From positions 4,036-68,035 of the forward strand of contig JAVBLX010000087.1 of assembly GCA_031553075.1 (NCBI GenBank): 64,000 nucleotides of DNA, written 5' to 3'. This DNA comes from DIGJ01 sp031553075. Lineage in GTDB: Bacteria > Bacillota > Clostridia > Lachnospirales > Lachnospiraceae. The notes below the pieces were generated by a model. It was given only the letters and a program-made list of their open reading frames with translations, made no database searches and had not been told where the DNA came from. This document shows positions 53,608 to 62,192 of the stretch, in pieces. Position 1 is the stretch's first letter; each line of letters begins with the position of its first letter. The translations under genes were made by a program, and so were the position numbers.

Positions 53608-54687
53608 ATGACATCAAATAATACGAAAACAGCAATTGAATTAAAGAAAATCATTCACAGCGCAAAAGATGAAAATGTTCAGGTTGATCCGAACAGTATG
53701 CCAAAAACACATACACTTCCTTCCTTTATTAGATGCCTGGAATTCATAATCCATTCCGCATCTGCCATTACCGTAAAATACTATGATCCAATCACTTGCC
53801 ATGAACTAAAGTTTGAATTAGATAATCCTGATGAAGTTATTTCCCAGATGCCCCCACAGACACATAATTTCTATGAACTGTACTATATTATATCTGGTGA
53901 ATTACGTATTGAAATTCAGGAAGAATCACACTTATTTCAAGCTGGTGATTGCTTATTAATGGATCTTATCACCAAAAGCAGAACCTCATTTTCGGAAGAC
54001 CTACACTTTTTCGCGCTTTCTCTGTCCCCAGCTTTTTTGCACTCATGGCCAATTAGCTTTGAGAAAAAAACGATTTACAGTCAAGTTTCCTTTCGCTTTT
54101 TTGAACGGACGGATCCCAGCTCAAATCGACGCATTGGAGAATATATAGAATATATCTGCAAAAATAATAATTCATCCGAATTTTCCCAAAATGCGGGTGA
54201 ACTACAGGACTTATTTACTGCTATAATTCACGAAATACAACAAAAGCAAACCGGATACAGCTTTATCATCTATGGCATCATTGCCCGCATTTTTACATGT
54301 ATAGAAAATGACACCATCTATGCCATTCATGAGCACAATACTCTTCTCTATGAAGATATGAATGTTGCGGAACAAGTCGATTACTATCTGCTCACCCATA
54401 AGCGTCATGTTACCATTACGGAATTATCCAATTTTCTACATTACAATCCGGCGTATCTATCTAGGATTTACAAGAAGAAAAAAGGTACCTCTATACAGGA
54501 AACCAATCAAAAGATTTATTTAGAAGAAGCAAGGCACCTGCTCGCTGATACTGATATAAAATTAGAAAAAATAGTGCAAACCCTTGGCTTTTCAAACCGA
54601 ACGAATTTTAATACCCTTTTCAAGTCTCATTTTGACTGTCTGCCACTGGCTTATCGCATGAAAGAGCATGGAAAAAGAGTGCAATAA
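53608..54687 (+). CDS. AraC-family regulator (cupin sensor) C
   Basis: A 359-residue regulator. The N-terminal cupin domain includes HNFYELYYIISGELRIEIQE and FQAGDCLLMD; the C-terminal HTH pair is ITELSNFLHYNPAYLSRIYK and KLEKIVQTLGFSNRTNFNTL. AGAGGAGG precedes the ATG. It is divergent from the GH78 B unit and is its likely activator. A degraded second copy with an internal deletion lies at 59128-59428. Its stop codon sits inside the terminator stem. Confidence 0.9.
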   Translation: MTSNNTKTAIELKKIIHSAKDENVQVDPNSMPKTHTLPSFIRCLEFIIHSASAITVKYYDPITCHELKFELDNPDEVISQMPPQTHNFYELYYIISGELRIEIQEESHLFQAGDCLLMDLITKSRTSFSEDLHFFALSLSPAFLHSWPISFEKKTIYSQVSFRFFERTDPSSNRRIGEYIEYICKNNNSSEFSQNAGELQDLFTAIIHEIQQKQTGYSFIIYGIIARIFTCIENDTIYAIHEHNTLLYEDMNVAEQVDYYLLTHKRHVTITELSNFLHYNPAYLSRIYKKKKGTSIQETNQKIYLEEARHLLADTDIKLEKIVQTLGFSNRTNFNTLFKSHFDCLPLAYRMKEHGKRVQ

Positions 54688-54700
54688 TGCACTCTTTTTT
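54672..54700. terminator. Bidirectional rho-independent terminator overlapping the AraC C stop
   Basis: GAGTGCA (54677-54683), loop ATAA, TGCACTC (54688-54694), flanked by A5 on the left and T6 on the right, so it works on both strands. The TAA of AraC C (54685-54687) lies in the loop. Confidence 0.75.
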
Positions 54701-54708
54701 CTCAATTA

Positions 54709-54820
54709 TTAATTCATATTTTTTACCCATCTTACAAATTTTTCAGTCCATGAGATGTACTTTTTGTTTACAGAAAAACCATGCCCAGCCCCTTCTAATA
54801 CAACTATCTCATATGGAATC
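54709..54820 (-). pseudogene. 3' end of a BD-FAE-like esterase (scrap)
   Basis: The minus strand reads IPYEIVVLEGAGHGFSVNKK then YISWTEKFVRWVKNMN and stop, matching the C-terminus of the esterase at 41029. At base level it is close to 41036-41150. Only the catalytic-His part remains. Its left edge follows the AraC C terminator and its right edge overlaps the 3' end of GH78 C. Confidence 0.85.
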
Positions 54821-57422
54821 TTAAGGTGTATTCCCCAGCGTTTACCTCTTCGATTTTTCCCATAAACGCTATTTTAGCTTTCGTATTCACCGGAACATGA
54901 ACTGTTAAACTAATTCGATTTCCATCTATTTCCCAACTACTTTCGACCATGCCATAAATACTTTGATAGGAAGCCTTTGCAAATTTCAGAGTACCTCCTG
55001 GCATTGGACTGATTTCGAAAAAATTCTCCCCGATTATTTTTATACCTGCAACGGTATCAAACAGCCACATACAGACAGAACCCGGGGAATAATGATTGTT
55101 GCTGCTCTTTCCTTCCCAATCCTCCCAGATGGTCGTCGCTCCACGATTCACCTCATTTAGCCAGCCAGGAGCCTGTTCGTTTTCCAGCATTTTATATGCC
55201 AGGTCTAATCGACCATTTTCTACTAATGTTGGCAAAATGAATGGAGTGGACAGAAAGCCTGTACCAATTCGATATTCTCTCTTTTCCACTGCCTGAAAAA
55301 GCCGATTGGCTAAGGCTTCCTTTTGCTTCTTATCTGCAATTCCAAATGCCAACGGCCGGACATATTTTGCCTGCCGCTCTGTATTTGGCACGGATTGTAG
55401 AAACAAGAAATTGTATGCTTGGGCTGCACCTTTGGCATATTCCATAAATAATGCTTCATCCTCTTTTTCGCCAAGTTTGTGGGCGATTTCAGACATGCAT
55501 TTCATCGTGTAATGAAGATAGGCTGTTGCCTCCTCTGTTTTTGCTGCCATGAGAGGGTTGCCCTCTTCCTCCTGGCTATCTTTCTGCAAATCCTCTGGTT
55601 CCAGCCACTCGCCAAAGTGAAAGCCTTTCTGATATACATATTTGTGATATGGATTATTCCCGGCACTTTTTTTATTCTTTGCTCCTGAACGCTTAATCAT
55701 ATACATAGCGTATTTGCGCATCATTGAATAAAATTCCTGCAAAATCTCGGTATCACCATAGTGTTTCCAAAACCGATAAGGAATCAACACCAATGCATCT
55801 GCCCATCCCACAGATCCACCAGTAGAATCATATGCCATTGATAACCCACTGTATGGCAGAATCGCTGGTACACTGCCAGTTTTCTTTTGGGCATCTCTCA
55901 TATCGGCGATATATTTTCGATAAAAAGAAGCCACATCCATCATATATGCGCCCGTTTCAAAAAATAACTGCGCATCTCCCGTCCACCCCATACGCTCTCT
56001 GGTAGGGCAATCTGTTGGCACATCCAGAAAATTACCCTTCATACTCCAAAGGGTATTGCGGTACAACTGATTAATTTTAGAATGGGAGCAATTGAATTCT
56101 CCTACCTGTTCCATATTTGAATATACTGCAATCGCCTGAAATTTCTCAGGAACAATTTCCACGTCTCCATCTACTTGTACGTATCGGAAACCGAACACGG
56201 CAAACTCAGTCTTGTAGGAATCTTTATTCCCACTACAAATAAATGTAATTTCTTGCTTTGGCGTTACTGTTGCAGATTTTTTCAACTTTTCACCTACGAC
56301 CAGAGTCTTTATCTTTTTCCAAGTATTTAGATAACCTTTGATACGGGGTATCTGGAAATTTTTCTGAGTCAGTTCACCATCTGCATCTAATGTTTCGCCC
56401 ATAGTAAGATGCACCTGCTGTCCCTTTTTCCCTTTTATTTCGAATTTGATAAAACCAGCTAAATTTTGTTTAAAATCCAATACCGTCTTTCCGGTTGGTG
56501 TATAAAGAAGTTCTGGTATAAAAAACTCCTGCTCCTTTGGTGTAACATTATTAGATGCTACCAGCTTCACCTCATTGCTGTGCTGGCATTCCCTTGCCTT
56601 CTTGGAATAGGAAGGACTTCTTGTCGCATCATAAATTTCCCCGTCCTGGAGATCGGCAAACTGTAACGGCCCATCATTGCACCAATCAAAGCTGCTATCA
56701 CTGCCAATTGTCGCTGTAGTTCCATCGACATAATTAATTTCTATTTGGCAACGTACCTTGGTCTGATTTCCATAGACATGAGTAATACCCCATCCTCCCA
56801 GTGCTCCCCGATACCAGCCATCGGCCAATTGAATCTCAAATATTTGTTTTTTTTCTGCCTTAAAAATCTTTGTTATATCATATGTCTGATACTGTATTTT
56901 TACACGATAATCCGTACTTCCTGGTGTCATTCTGTCTTCGCCAATCCGTTTTCCATTTAATGTTGCCTGATAAATTCCACAAGCAGTTATGTAAAGACGT
57001 GCCTGACTGATTTTTCCTTTCACGTGGAATTGCTTTCGGAAATAGTCAACGGGGTATCGCTTCGTTTTCTGGGGATTAAAATTGCCTGTTATCCATTTCC
57101 CCTTCCAATCTGCCATCTCCAATAATCCCATTTCAAAAAAAGCTTCTGTCCATTCTCCCGGCACATCTTCTTCATCCCAAAGGCGCACCTTCCATTTCAC
57201 AGGCATCTTTGAAGTAAGTCTGATTCCTTCGTATGCAATATGGGTCATACTCGCAGATAAAACCTTATCGCTATCCCACAACATATCCTCTTTCACAAAG
57301 CACATAATTTGATATGCACGTTGTACCACACCACCTTCACATTGCCAGTAAAAACGCGGATTTGGGATATCTATTCCGATTGGATTGAATAAATATTCTG
57401 TTCTCATGTGCACTGCTCTCAT
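54804..57422 (-). CDS. GH78 alpha-L-rhamnosidase C
   Basis: An 872-residue rhamnosidase, more distant from A and B than those are from each other. The jelly-roll block is ADGWYRGALGGWGITHVYGN, the barrel block is DVPTDCPTRERMGWTGDAQL, and GATTIWEDWEG carries the second catalytic Glu. All expected acids are kept. No signal peptide. The first Met (MRAVHMRTEY) is used; the RBS (AGGTGG, 12 bases upstream) is weak and an in-frame ATG lies five codons further in. The last codons (FHMR and stop) fall inside the esterase scrap, read in another frame, so the C-terminus was reset by a recombination junction. It would act on a different rhamnoside from A and B. Confidence 0.9.
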   Translation of the reverse strand: MRAVHMRTEYLFNPIGIDIPNPRFYWQCEGGVVQRAYQIMCFVKEDMLWDSDKVLSASMTHIAYEGIRLTSKMPVKWKVRLWDEEDVPGEWTEAFFEMGLLEMADWKGKWITGNFNPQKTKRYPVDYFRKQFHVKGKISQARLYITACGIYQATLNGKRIGEDRMTPGSTDYRVKIQYQTYDITKIFKAEKKQIFEIQLADGWYRGALGGWGITHVYGNQTKVRCQIEINYVDGTTATIGSDSSFDWCNDGPLQFADLQDGEIYDATRSPSYSKKARECQHSNEVKLVASNNVTPKEQEFFIPELLYTPTGKTVLDFKQNLAGFIKFEIKGKKGQQVHLTMGETLDADGELTQKNFQIPRIKGYLNTWKKIKTLVVGEKLKKSATVTPKQEITFICSGNKDSYKTEFAVFGFRYVQVDGDVEIVPEKFQAIAVYSNMEQVGEFNCSHSKINQLYRNTLWSMKGNFLDVPTDCPTRERMGWTGDAQLFFETGAYMMDVASFYRKYIADMRDAQKKTGSVPAILPYSGLSMAYDSTGGSVGWADALVLIPYRFWKHYGDTEILQEFYSMMRKYAMYMIKRSGAKNKKSAGNNPYHKYVYQKGFHFGEWLEPEDLQKDSQEEEGNPLMAAKTEEATAYLHYTMKCMSEIAHKLGEKEDEALFMEYAKGAAQAYNFLFLQSVPNTERQAKYVRPLAFGIADKKQKEALANRLFQAVEKREYRIGTGFLSTPFILPTLVENGRLDLAYKMLENEQAPGWLNEVNRGATTIWEDWEGKSSNNHYSPGSVCMWLFDTVAGIKIIGENFFEISPMPGGTLKFAKASYQSIYGMVESSWEIDGNRISLTVHVPVNTKAKIAFMGKIEEVNAGEYTLRFHMR

Positions 57423-57464
57423 ATTATAAAATCACCACCTGCTCTTTTCCATAATGGATTACCT

Positions 57465-57629
57465 TTATATTTCTACTTTCTCTTTGATTCGTCTTAATTT
57501 TTCAAGTCCTTCGTCAATATTCATCTGACTTAAAATAATTACAATAACCACCTGTAACAGGAGCGGAACCCATACAAATATTCCCGTAATCATTTGCAAC
57601 GCACTATCCGGTTGAACGGTAAGTATTCC
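57465..57629 (-). pseudogene. 3' end of a GPH symporter gene (scrap)
   Basis: This matches the last 55 codons of symporter C (49335) with few base changes: MITGIFVWVPLLLQVVIVII then LSQMNID is preserved. The match stops abruptly at about 57629. It lies between GH78 C and GH43-2, where a symporter would be expected in an intact module, so the module lost its transporter. Confidence 0.88.
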
Positions 57630-57646
57630 TCCCTATTCCTTTTTTA

Positions 57647-58984
57647 TCACATTAAAATAAGTTCAAATATTTCCAGATCATTGCTTTCCGTAAAATGCAA
57701 GGAAATTTCATACATTCCCGGCTCCATCTCTATTTTTTGCTCCTTTTGGATACCATTTTCAATCACGATTTCACCAGCCTTCCTGTCATTCATCCAAACC
57801 TCCATGCTGCCGCTTCCGACTGCCACCACTTTGAGCTTCGAGAATGCTTTCTGGCTTTCCACATAACGAAATACCGCTTCATCACCTTTTACAATACCAG
57901 TCAGCTTTTCTTCATAAACTTCATCTACATCAATGTAGACATTGCCGCTTACTCCACAAGCCTGAAATCCCTTTATCACGTCACCCAGCCCAAATGGTTT
58001 GCCAACTCCCTGGGAAGTCATCCTTACCTCTGGAATACTTCCATCTGCTTCAATTGTAATTGGTTCAATACAAAGTCTCCGATAATGTCTTTCGCCACGG
58101 CTGCATCGATGATAGAACACGTACCATTGATCTCCAAACTTCTCAATGGAACCATGGTTGTTCCAGCTTGCCGGATCACAACCGTCATTGTCAATGATAA
58201 TACCGCGATAGACAAAAGGTCCCAGTGGCGATTGACTGGTAGCATATCCCAAGGAGGTCGGCTTACCTCTTTCCATATCTGCATAGACGTAATAGTAGGT
58301 ATCTCCGATTTTTCTCATAGAGGAACCCTCATGAAAATAATGCTCTTCCTCTGTTATCAAGTTATCCACTACTTTCGTCGAATCAAAAGATACCATATCC
58401 TCATGTAATTCAACTCCATAAGAAAAGAATTGTCCCCAATAATAATAGGCTTTTCCATCATCATCAATGAAGATCGCAGGATCAATTCCACCACAGGGTA
58501 ATTGCACCGGATTTTCGAATGGTCCTTCTGGTTTATCTGAGGTTGCTACGCCTTCGCTATCATCTGCCATACAAAAGTAAAGATAATATGTTCCATTTTT
58601 ACAGATTGCATCCGGTGCATACAGCAAAGGAGCTTTTTGACCTTCTTTTTCATTCGAAATTATTTTTTCTATCTCGCTCATATCGATATCGCCAATCATT
58701 TTCTTAAGAAAAGGAGTTGGATTGGTCCAGTCAATTCCCGAATATCTAGGTGCATTTGGATCTGTGTACCAGGGAATCTCTTCTCCCTTTAACGAAACAT
58801 CATGAATGGTCCAATGTTCCATATCCGATGTGGATACAACACGATATATATTGCTACAATATCCCTCCTGGCGTTTATCATAGCTGCCATAAATATAAAG
58901 TCTGCCGTCCGGCATTACATGAGCCTCACTGTCTGGAACATAATATTTTAGTGGTAAAATTGGATTGTGTTTATTTTGATACAT
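57647..58984 (-). CDS. GH43 glycosidase 2
   Basis: A 445-residue propeller enzyme: Asp18 of VPDSEAHVMPDG as base candidate, LYAPDAICKNGTYYLYFC, GGIDPAIFIDDDGKAYYYWG with the modulating Asp, and EHYFHEGSSMRKIGDTYYY with the acid Glu. A C-terminal domain of about 130 residues (VYIDVDEVYEEKLTGIV) looks like a carbohydrate-binding beta sandwich. It would release arabinofuranose or xylose. No signal peptide. AAGGAAGG precedes the ATG. It is divergent from an AraC remnant, so it may now lack its original activator. Confidence 0.88.
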   Translation of the reverse strand: MYQNKHNPILPLKYYVPDSEAHVMPDGRLYIYGSYDKRQEGYCSNIYRVVSTSDMEHWTIHDVSLKGEEIPWYTDPNAPRYSGIDWTNPTPFLKKMIGDIDMSEIEKIISNEKEGQKAPLLYAPDAICKNGTYYLYFCMADDSEGVATSDKPEGPFENPVQLPCGGIDPAIFIDDDGKAYYYWGQFFSYGVELHEDMVSFDSTKVVDNLITEEEHYFHEGSSMRKIGDTYYYVYADMERGKPTSLGYATSQSPLGPFVYRGIIIDNDGCDPASWNNHGSIEKFGDQWYVFYHRCSRGERHYRRLCIEPITIEADGSIPEVRMTSQGVGKPFGLGDVIKGFQACGVSGNVYIDVDEVYEEKLTGIVKGDEAVFRYVESQKAFSKLKVVAVGSGSMEVWMNDRKAGEIVIENGIQKEQKIEMEPGMYEISLHFTESNDLEIFELILM

Positions 58985-59069
58985 TTTATTCCTTCCTTCT
59001 TAGAAATTCATTTTCTCTTATTTATAATTCATTTTAATATAAATCATTGCAACAAGATGTATTAAAACC

Positions 59070-59098
59070 TTACTTTTTTAAATCAAATGTGCTATTAT
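59070..59098 (+). promoter_or_regulatory. Surviving promoter of the deleted AraC copy
   Basis: TTACTT (59070-59075), 17 bases, TATTAT (59093-59098). It matches the AraC C promoter and sits at the same distance from the remnant's ATG. Confidence 0.45.
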
Positions 59099-59127
59099 GA
59101 TACATAAAGACTAGGTGGATTTTAATT

Positions 59128-59428
59128 ATGACTTCAAATAATACGAAAACAGCAATTGAATTAAGGAAAATCTTTTCTACATTACAATCCGGCGTATCTA
59201 TCTAGGATTTACAAGGAGAAAAAAGGTACCTCTATACAGGAAACCAATCAAAAGATTTATTTAGAAGAAGCAAGGCACCTGCTCGCTGATACTGATATAA
59301 AATTAGAAAAAATAGTGCAAACCCTTGGTTTTTCAAATCGAACGAATTTTAATGCCAATTTCAAATCCCAATTTGACTGTCTGCCACTGGCTTATCGCAT
59401 GAAAGAGCATGGAAAAAGAGTGCTGTAA
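59128..59428 (+). pseudogene. AraC regulator C copy with an internal deletion
   Basis: Starts MTSNNTKTAIELRKI exactly like AraC C but then jumps to DNA encoding its C-terminal HTH (LHYNPAYLSRIY in AraC C), losing about 780 bases, and the joined frame stops at once (TAG at about 59203). The promoter and terminator on either side are retained. It cannot encode an active regulator. Confidence 0.92.
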
Positions 59429-59440
59429 TACACTCTTTTT
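59413..59440. terminator. Terminator retained from the AraC copy
   Basis: AAAAAGAGTG, eight bases, CACTCTTTTT, the same design as at 54672-54700 but with a larger loop. Confidence 0.65.
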
Positions 59441-59506
59441 CTCAATTACAAATTCATATTTTTTCCACTTCCTATTTGACCATCTGCGTAAGTTCTAATC
59501 CTTATT

Positions 59507-59722
59507 TCACGGCCACTGGACGACAGCATTATCATTGGCATAATTAAGCGCATTAATACCATGACTTGCCTCATTTGCAAAATGATAGGCTGGAATGCCC
59601 AACCTTTCGATGCCGCATGTCCACGCACCACACCAGGAAATCTTTTCCTCCAGCGTCATTCGGCTTAAGAGATCCGCTGCGCGTTCCTCAAATGATAATG
59701 TGGTGTTTCTAAAATTTTCCAT
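59507..59722 (-). pseudogene. 5' fragment of a GH3 gene
   Basis: The 71 codons read MENFRNTTLSFEERAADLLS, RMTLEEKISWCGAWTCGIER and HFANEASHGINALNYANDNA, the N-terminus of a GH3 enzyme, then VVQWP and stop. More than 600 residues are missing. Bases near 59450 match the end of the esterase scrap at 54709, so the break is another module junction. Its start and promoter region survive. Confidence 0.85.
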
Positions 59723-59796
59723 AATCGTTTTCTCCTTTTTTGATTATATCTATGGTTGATTTGTAATAAAACTTCCAACAGTATAGGAATTGTTAT

Positions 59797-60630
59797 TTAA
59801 TCCAAATCAAATCCTTTTCCCATTAACGAAGCGCTTTGATTGGAGTAAATAAAACTATCATCTTTTAATGACTTCACATAATCTCTCAAAGATACCAATT
59901 CATGCTTATTTAATACGGTTTGCAAGAGCATCTTTTTCTTTACGTTTTCCGTATCCATTCCTTGAATAAACGTAACCCCCTGATGTAACTCCTTTCGGAT
60001 AAAATCAGTTATCTCCAAATAATGATCGGACATAACATTCACGTTATAATATTTTTTCCCGCCAATCATAACGTAATCGGTGACAAGGCTCTGAACATAA
60101 TTACTAATAAACGAATAAATAATAAGAGTTAAATCTCCATAAAGGATGGAAGAAAATATAATTATCGAATTAAGTACCAGAAAAAAGTTTCCTATGGTAA
60201 TTCCCTTTTTTTCTTTCATATAAAGTCCGACTACTGACTCAGGTCCATTTGCCACCCGCTGTCTCATTATTATTCCACTGGCAAATCCTAATATCACACC
60301 GCCAGAAACAGAGGCAATCAACGGATCTGTATGAAATTCAGGAATTAATTTATCTACGATACCAATATAAAAAGTAAACATAAAATAACTAAAAGCCGCA
60401 TATAAGATTTGCTTTCGATCGTAAAAGAAAAAAGCCCATATGAAAACCGGAAGTGCCATAAGCACCAACATTAGCTGCATATTCCAGCCTGTCATATGAT
60501 TGATTACCGTTGCCAGTCCACCAAATCCAGTTGCGACTAAGTTGTTCACCAACAGGATTCTGCTGAACGCCGTTGCTGCAATAAATTGTCCCACTGCAAT
60601 AAATAACAGTTTCTTGAAAACATCTTTCAT
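59797..60630 (-). CDS. YitT-family membrane protein (DUF161/DUF2179)
   Basis: A 277-residue protein with about five hydrophobic segments (LLFIAVGQFIAATAFSRILL first, IYSFISNYVQSLVTDYVMIG last) and a cytoplasmic C-terminal domain of about 80 residues (GVTFIQGMDTENVKKKMLLQ). The start is MKDVFKKLLF with GGAGG six bases upstream; the longer frame overlaps the rhamnulokinase gene. Function of the family is unknown, with transport suggested. It follows rhamnulokinase directly, so it might export or import a rhamnose-derived compound; that is inference. A fragment of a copy is at 25361. Confidence 0.85.
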   Translation of the reverse strand: MKDVFKKLLFIAVGQFIAATAFSRILLVNNLVATGFGGLATVINHMTGWNMQLMLVLMALPVFIWAFFFYDRKQILYAAFSYFMFTFYIGIVDKLIPEFHTDPLIASVSGGVILGFASGIIMRQRVANGPESVVGLYMKEKKGITIGNFFLVLNSIIIFSSILYGDLTLIIYSFISNYVQSLVTDYVMIGGKKYYNVNVMSDHYLEITDFIRKELHQGVTFIQGMDTENVKKKMLLQTVLNKHELVSLRDYVKSLKDDSFIYSNQSASLMGKGFDLD

Positions 60631-60661
60631 TTCGACCTCCGTATTATTGACTTTTATTGTA

Positions 60662-62068
60662 TTAGTCCATTTTCTGATACATCTTGATTTCAAATGATTT
60701 TCTGATACTGCTGCGAGCTGCCGCCAAATCCTTTAATTCATTCGATGCAATCATTTGGGCGGCAATATTACCAATTGATGTAGCTTCTGTTGGTCCTGCA
60801 TATACCGTTTTACCAGTATATCTTGCCGTTAATTCATTGAGATAATCCGCTTTGGAGCCGCCTCCGACCACATGAATGCAGGCAAAATTTTCATTTGTGC
60901 TAGCTTCAAGTTCTTGAATTGTTTTTCGATAGCACTGCGCCAAACTGTTATAAATCACTGCTGCAACTTCTCCTAAGCTCGCTGGCACTTGTTGATTTGT
61001 CTCCCTACAGGCGTTTTGAACTTCTGTCGTCATATGGGCTGGTGACAAAAAGCGAATATCATCACAATCAATTATTGAAGTTATCGTTTCATCCGATGCC
61101 ATCTGGCATATTTCCGAAAAGGTTCTATCCTCTCCAATTTCCTTCTTTACACATTGAATCATCCACAATCCCATGATATTTTTCAAATAGCGAAAGCGGT
61201 AATCATAGCCTCCTTCATTTGTGAAATTCAATTTTCTGCTCATTGCAGAACAATCTGCATAGCTTCGTTCGATTCCCATTAAAGACCATGTTCCTGAACT
61301 TATGTAAAGTGGTGTGGATTCATTGGAAGGAACAGAAAAGACCGCTGAGCCGGTATCGTGAGTCGCTGGTAACACAATCATACAATCAAACCCTACTTCT
61401 TTCTGTATTTCCTTTGAAAGATGCCCCAAATTGCTGCCGGGAGGCATAATCTTCTGAAAGATTTTGTATGGCAGTCCAATCATTGATATTAGTTCTTCGT
61501 CCCAGTTTTTTGTGGTGGGATTTACCAATTGAGTTGTTGTCGCATTGGTATATTCATTAATTTTAATTCCTGATAGCAAAAAGTGTAGATAATCCGGTAT
61601 CATTAAAAAGCTTTCCGCTTTTTCCAATTCCTCTGGATGTAACTCTTTTACCGCCGTCAGTTGATAAATACTGTTGTAAATCTGCTTCTGAATGCCCGAC
61701 CTGGCATATAACTGGTGCTCATTCATAATTGCTGCAACTTTTTTGTCCATGTCGTTGGTACGGCTGTCTCGGTAGGCAACCGCATTACCAACCATCTTAT
61801 CTTCCGAATCAAGCAAGACAAAATCCACACCCCAAGTATCAATTCCTAAACTTTTCGGAATTTTCCCATGTTCTTTGCACTTTTTCATTCCCATTATTAC
61901 ATTGTTGAAAAGTTCTGCAACATCCCAGCATAATTGTCCATCCATATCCTTCATTGCATTGTCAAAGCGGTAAACTTCTTCTATTTTCATTATCCCATCT
62001 TCCAACGAACCTAAAATATGACTTCCACTAGAAGCGCCAATGTCAATTGCTAAATAGTAATTCTTCAT
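60662..62068 (-). CDS. rhaB: Rhamnulokinase
   Basis: A 468-residue FGGY-type kinase of the RhaB subgroup that phosphorylates L-rhamnulose at C1. It has YYLAIDIGASSGSHILGSLE, SLGIDTWGVDFVLLDSEDKM, VAYRDSRT, VLPATHDTGSAVFSVPSNES, ISSGTWSLMGIE, GGYDYRFRYLKNIMGLWMIQ and VVGGGSKADYLNELTARYTG in the usual order; ASSGR of most RhaB is ASSGS here. The start is MKNYYLAIDI with AAAGGAAG upstream. It supports the view that the GH78 enzymes release rhamnose. RhaA (isomerase), RhaD (aldolase) and lactaldehyde enzymes are not in the window. Confidence 0.92.
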   Translation of the reverse strand: MKNYYLAIDIGASSGSHILGSLEDGIMKIEEVYRFDNAMKDMDGQLCWDVAELFNNVIMGMKKCKEHGKIPKSLGIDTWGVDFVLLDSEDKMVGNAVAYRDSRTNDMDKKVAAIMNEHQLYARSGIQKQIYNSIYQLTAVKELHPEELEKAESFLMIPDYLHFLLSGIKINEYTNATTTQLVNPTTKNWDEELISMIGLPYKIFQKIMPPGSNLGHLSKEIQKEVGFDCMIVLPATHDTGSAVFSVPSNESTPLYISSGTWSLMGIERSYADCSAMSRKLNFTNEGGYDYRFRYLKNIMGLWMIQCVKKEIGEDRTFSEICQMASDETITSIIDCDDIRFLSPAHMTTEVQNACRETNQQVPASLGEVAAVIYNSLAQCYRKTIQELEASTNENFACIHVVGGGSKADYLNELTARYTGKTVYAGPTEATSIGNIAAQMIASNELKDLAAARSSIRKSFEIKMYQKMD

Positions 62069-62192
62069 GCAGTCTCTTCCTTTCACAATCAGTTTCCCTT
62101 GAGCAGACAGGTGAACTCATATAACATAATTTCCCGCCTTTTCCTCTTCATCTATCTTTCGCTTAAACAACATAGCTATTTTGGGGAAAGAA

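Noticed and set aside
57695..58408. 237-codon open frame on the plus strand
   Set aside because: It is antisense to the GH43-2 gene, has no RBS and encodes no recognisable domain.
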